8,443 nt of DNA from positions 1-8,443 of the forward strand of contig DKEU01000090.1 in the NCBI GenBank assembly GCA_002452635.1, in the 5' to 3' direction. Of the stretch, positions 6,680-8,443 are shown in pieces; the stretch's first letter is position 1, and every line of letters starts with the position of its first letter. The translations under genes and the position numbers were made by a program. Source of the stretch: Desulfovibrionaceae bacterium UBA6814 (GTDB lineage: Bacteria; Desulfobacterota; Desulfovibrionia; Desulfovibrionales; Desulfovibrionaceae). Under the pieces are notes generated by a model. The model did no database searches. It had not been told where the DNA came from and was given only the letters and a program-made list of their open reading frames with translations.

Positions 6680-7402
6680 TTATAGACACGCACCGCGGAT
6701 TTGTTCAAGCATGGCCCGGGCCGCTGCCGCAGGGTCCGCGGCGCGGGTGATGGGCCGGCCGGCCACCAGGAAGTCCGCGCCCGCGACCGCGGCCTGGGCC
6801 GGGGTCATGGTGCGGCGCTGGTCGCCGGCGTCCGCCCCGGCCGGGCGGATGCCCGGGGTGAGGCAGAGGAAGCCCGGGCCGCAGGCGTCCTTGATGGCCC
6901 GGGCCTCGTGTCCGGAGCAGACCACCCCGTCCAGGCCCTCGGCCTTGGCCAGGCGGGCCAGGTCCGGGACCAGGCCCGCCGGGTCCCCGGCCCCGGGCAG
7001 GGGCAGGTCGCCGGGCCCCATGCTGGTGAGCACGGTGATGCCCAGGAGCAGCGGCCTGGGGAACCCTTCGGCCGCGGCGTCCTCCCGGCCCTCCAGGGCC
7101 GCGGCCAGCATCCGCGCCCCGCCCAGGACGTGCACGTCGGCCATGGCCGCGCCCAGCCGGGCCGCGGAGCGCACCGCCCCGCGCACGGTGTTGGGGATGT
7201 CCAGGAACTTGAGGTCCAGGAACACCTTCCTCCCGCTTCCGGCCAGGCCGCGCACCACCTCGGGCCCGGCCGCGGTGAAGAGCTCCAGGCCCACCTTGGC
7301 CCAGCACTCGGCGGGCAGGGCCTGGGCCAGCTCCAGGGCCTGGGCCGCGCCGGGCAGGTCCAGGGCGACCACCAGTTCGGGGAGTCGGGGCAGTCCGGGC
7401 AC
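6680..7402 (-). CDS. pyrF: Orotidine 5'-phosphate decarboxylase
   Basis: The last step of UMP synthesis: decarboxylation of OMP in the cytoplasm. The protein has 240 residues, normal for the family. The charged catalytic network is visible as Lys36 in WAKVGLELF and Asp63-x-Lys65-x2-Asp68 in FLDLKFLDIPNT. VALD (11-15 region), HVLGGARM (91-98), TPGIRP (182-187), DQRR (194-197) and GADFLVAGRPIT with Arg216 for phosphate binding complete the signature. The start is GTG at 7402, with AGGA (7413-7410) seven bases upstream inside the TAG stop region of gmk; no better ATG exists nearby. It lies 9 bases after gmk, so two nucleotide genes (purine and pyrimidine) are consecutive. No other pyr genes are in the window. 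Confidence 0.96.
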   Translation of the reverse strand: MPGLPRLPELVVALDLPGAAQALELAQALPAECWAKVGLELFTAAGPEVVRGLAGSGRKVFLDLKFLDIPNTVRGAVRSAARLGAAMADVHVLGGARMLAAALEGREDAAAEGFPRPLLLGITVLTSMGPGDLPLPGAGDPAGLVPDLARLAKAEGLDGVVCSGHEARAIKDACGPGFLCLTPGIRPAGADAGDQRRTMTPAQAAVAGADFLVAGRPITRAADPAAAARAMLEQIRGACL

Positions 7403-7411
7403 GGCGTTTTC

Positions 7412-8032
7412 CTAGCCCCTTTGCACCAGGATCTCGTCCAGCAGGCCGGGCCGGCAGGCGGGCTTCAGGGTTTCGGCCAGGTAGGCGGCGCGGAACTGGT
7501 CGTAGGCCGTGTCCAGGTCGTCGTTCACCACCCAGCAGTCGAATTCCGCGGCCCGGGCGATCTCGCCGGGGGCGTTCTTGAGGCGTTTTGCCACGGCCTC
7601 GTCCGCGTCGCTGGCCCGGCCGCGCAGCCGGGCCTCCAGCACCGCCAGGGAGGGCGGCAGGATGAACACGTACAGGCCCAGGCCCAGGTTCCGGCGCAAC
7701 TGGGCCGCGCCCTGCACGTCGATGTCGAAGAGCACGTCGTTTCCCGCGTCCAGGTTGTCGCGCACCGCCTGCAGCGGGGTGCCGTACAGGTTGCCGTGCA
7801 CCTCGGCCCACTCGGCGAAGTACCCGGCCTCCCGGCGGCGGATGAACTCGTCGCGGTCCAGGAAGTGGTAGTCCACGCCGTCCCGCTCCCCGTTCCGCGG
7901 GGCGCGGGTGGTGCAGGACACGGAATAGCGCAGGGTGGGGAACTCGGCCCGCAACCGGGCGAGCAGGGTGGTCTTGCCCGCGCCCGAAGGCGCGCAGGCC
8001 ACCAGCACCACGCCCTTGCGGCTACTTGTCAT
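7412..8032 (-). CDS. gmk: Guanylate kinase
   Basis: Phosphorylates GMP to GDP with ATP; essential for GTP supply and linked to (p)ppGpp metabolism. 206 residues from ATG 8032, the usual size. The P-loop APSGAGKTT is at 14-22. The GMP-binding segment SVSCTTRAPRNGERDGVDYHF is at 37-57, FAEWAEVHGNLYGTP at 72-86, the Walker B-like FDIDVQGA at 102-109, and the lid arginines around RLRGR (135-139). Two in-frame ATGs exist, 8038 and 8032. The strong GGAGGA at 8046-8041 is only two bases from the first but eight from the second, so 8032 is preferred. The start lies inside remA, overlapping it by 11 bases. Order remA-gmk matches B. subtilis. Confidence 0.97.
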   Translation of the reverse strand: MTSSRKGVVLVACAPSGAGKTTLLARLRAEFPTLRYSVSCTTRAPRNGERDGVDYHFLDRDEFIRRREAGYFAEWAEVHGNLYGTPLQAVRDNLDAGNDVLFDIDVQGAAQLRRNLGLGLYVFILPPSLAVLEARLRGRASDADEAVAKRLKNAPGEIARAAEFDCWVVNDDLDTAYDQFRAAYLAETLKPACRPGLLDEILVQRG

Positions 8033-8285
8033 TCTCATCGTCCTCCGAGGCGTAGCGCTGGCCGATGGTCTCGGCCTGGATGGCCGAGAGCACCACGTGG
8101 TTGGAGTCGGAGATGATGATGGAGCGCGTCTTGCGGCCCTGGGTGGCGTCCACCAGCCGGCCGGCCTGGCGCGCGTCCTCGCGCAGCCGGCGCATGGGCG
8201 AGGAGGAGGGGTTCACGATGGCGATGATGCGGTTGGAGACCACGAAGTTGCCGAAGCCGATGTTGAGCAGTCCCTTGTTCTGCAT
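8022..8285 (-). CDS. remA: RemA/DUF370 family DNA-binding regulator
   Basis: An 87-residue protein of the RemA (extracellular matrix regulatory) family. In B. subtilis, RemA forms ring oligomers that bind DNA and activate biofilm-matrix and osmoprotection genes. The whole length matches: LLNIGFGNFVVSNRIIAIVN (6-25), SSSPMRRLREDARQ (27-40), GRLVDATQGRKTRSIIISDS (42-61) and HVVLSAIQAETI (63-74). Arginines used for DNA contact in B. subtilis (from memory R18, R50, R51) correspond to Arg19, Arg51 and Lys52, so one is conservatively changed. The tail (79-87) is strongly acidic. ATG 8285 has GGAAGGA (8297-8291) five bases upstream. It lies 30 bases after yicC and overlaps gmk. Its role in a Gram-negative organism is not evident from the sequence. 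Confidence 0.92.
   Translation of the reverse strand: MQNKGLLNIGFGNFVVSNRIIAIVNPSSSPMRRLREDARQAGRLVDATQGRKTRSIIISDSNHVVLSAIQAETIGQRYASEDDENDK
8041..8046 (-). promoter_or_regulatory. Shine-Dalgarno for gmk inside remA
   Basis: GGAGGA on the minus strand, within the acidic C-terminal codons of remA. Its spacing (eight bases to ATG 8032, two to ATG 8038) decides the gmk start. It couples gmk translation to that of remA. Confidence 0.7.
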
Positions 8286-8315
8286 GGGAGTCCTTCCGTT
8301 GTTGTAGAGCGTCCG

Positions 8316-8443
8316 CTATTCCAGGTTCTGTACCTGTTCGCGGCATTTTTCCAGTTCAGCCTTGAAATCCACCACGATGCGGCTCACCTGGGGGTCCTGT
8401 CCCTTGTTGCCGCAGGTGTTGATCTCCCGGAAACACTCCTGGA
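8316..8443 (-). CDS. yicC: YicC-family endoribonuclease, C-terminal 41 residues only
   Basis: The 3' end of a gene whose start lies beyond the right edge. The visible residues contain REINTCGNKGQD followed by IVVDFKAELEKCREQVQNLE and a TAG stop at 8318-8316. This matches the highly conserved YicC/YloC C-terminus (RE-NT-K...vvelK-elEk-REQ-QN-E). YicC proteins are endoribonucleases implicated in RNA decay, and the family usually heads the yicC-remA-gmk cluster. It is too short to appear in an ORF list with a start codon, but the match and gene order make it convincing. Confidence 0.9.
   Translation of the reverse strand, partial: QECFREINTCGNKGQDPQVSRIVVDFKAELEKCREQVQNLE

Noticed and set aside
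6661..6708. Upstream start for the TPR gene at 6708.
   Set aside because: It overlaps pyrF and lacks a good ribosome site, whereas ATG 6660 has AGGGAG six bases upstream.

Overview
The window is very GC-rich and gene-dense, with almost no intergenic DNA. It holds ten genes in two convergent blocks. The gene content (a ferredoxin/ASKHA protein next to lipB-lipA; yicC-remA-gmk-pyrF followed by a TPR protein, an HDOD protein and recJ) suggests a high-GC Desulfovibrio-type sulfate reducer (Desulfovibrionales). That assignment comes from gene order and protein flavour, not from a database search.

Plus strand, 1-2996: a gene cut by the left edge encodes a [2Fe-2S] ferredoxin domain joined to a RACo-type ASKHA ATPase. 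Its stop codon overlaps the lipB start (ATGA), and lipB in turn overlaps lipA by 44 bases. LipB moves octanoate from acyl carrier protein to lipoyl-dependent proteins, and LipA inserts the two sulfurs. The three genes look translationally coupled, so the redox ATPase is probably made together with the lipoate pathway.

Junction, 2997-3192: the two blocks converge on a 196-bp spacer holding three related GC-rich palindromes. The outer two are near-perfect inverted copies of each other. They look like REP/BIME-type extragenic repeats and may also act as a two-way terminator.

Minus strand, 8443 down to 3193: yicC (only its 3' end), remA (DUF370), gmk, pyrF, a TPR protein with an unfamiliar N-terminal domain, an HDOD-domain protein and recJ. 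Every junction is an overlap or a gap of at most 30 bases, which indicates one long operon whose promoter lies outside the window. yicC-remA-gmk is the same order as in Bacillus subtilis. The operon combines RNA decay (YicC), a DNA-binding regulator (RemA), purine and pyrimidine nucleotide synthesis (Gmk, PyrF), probable signalling or scaffold proteins (TPR, HDOD) and DNA repair (RecJ).

Most of the window is housekeeping. The parts most worth a second look are the ASKHA-lipB-lipA coupling, the palindrome cluster, the RemA homologue in a Gram-negative background and the N-terminal domain of the TPR protein. No RNA genes, CRISPR arrays, insertion sequences or internal promoters could be supported.
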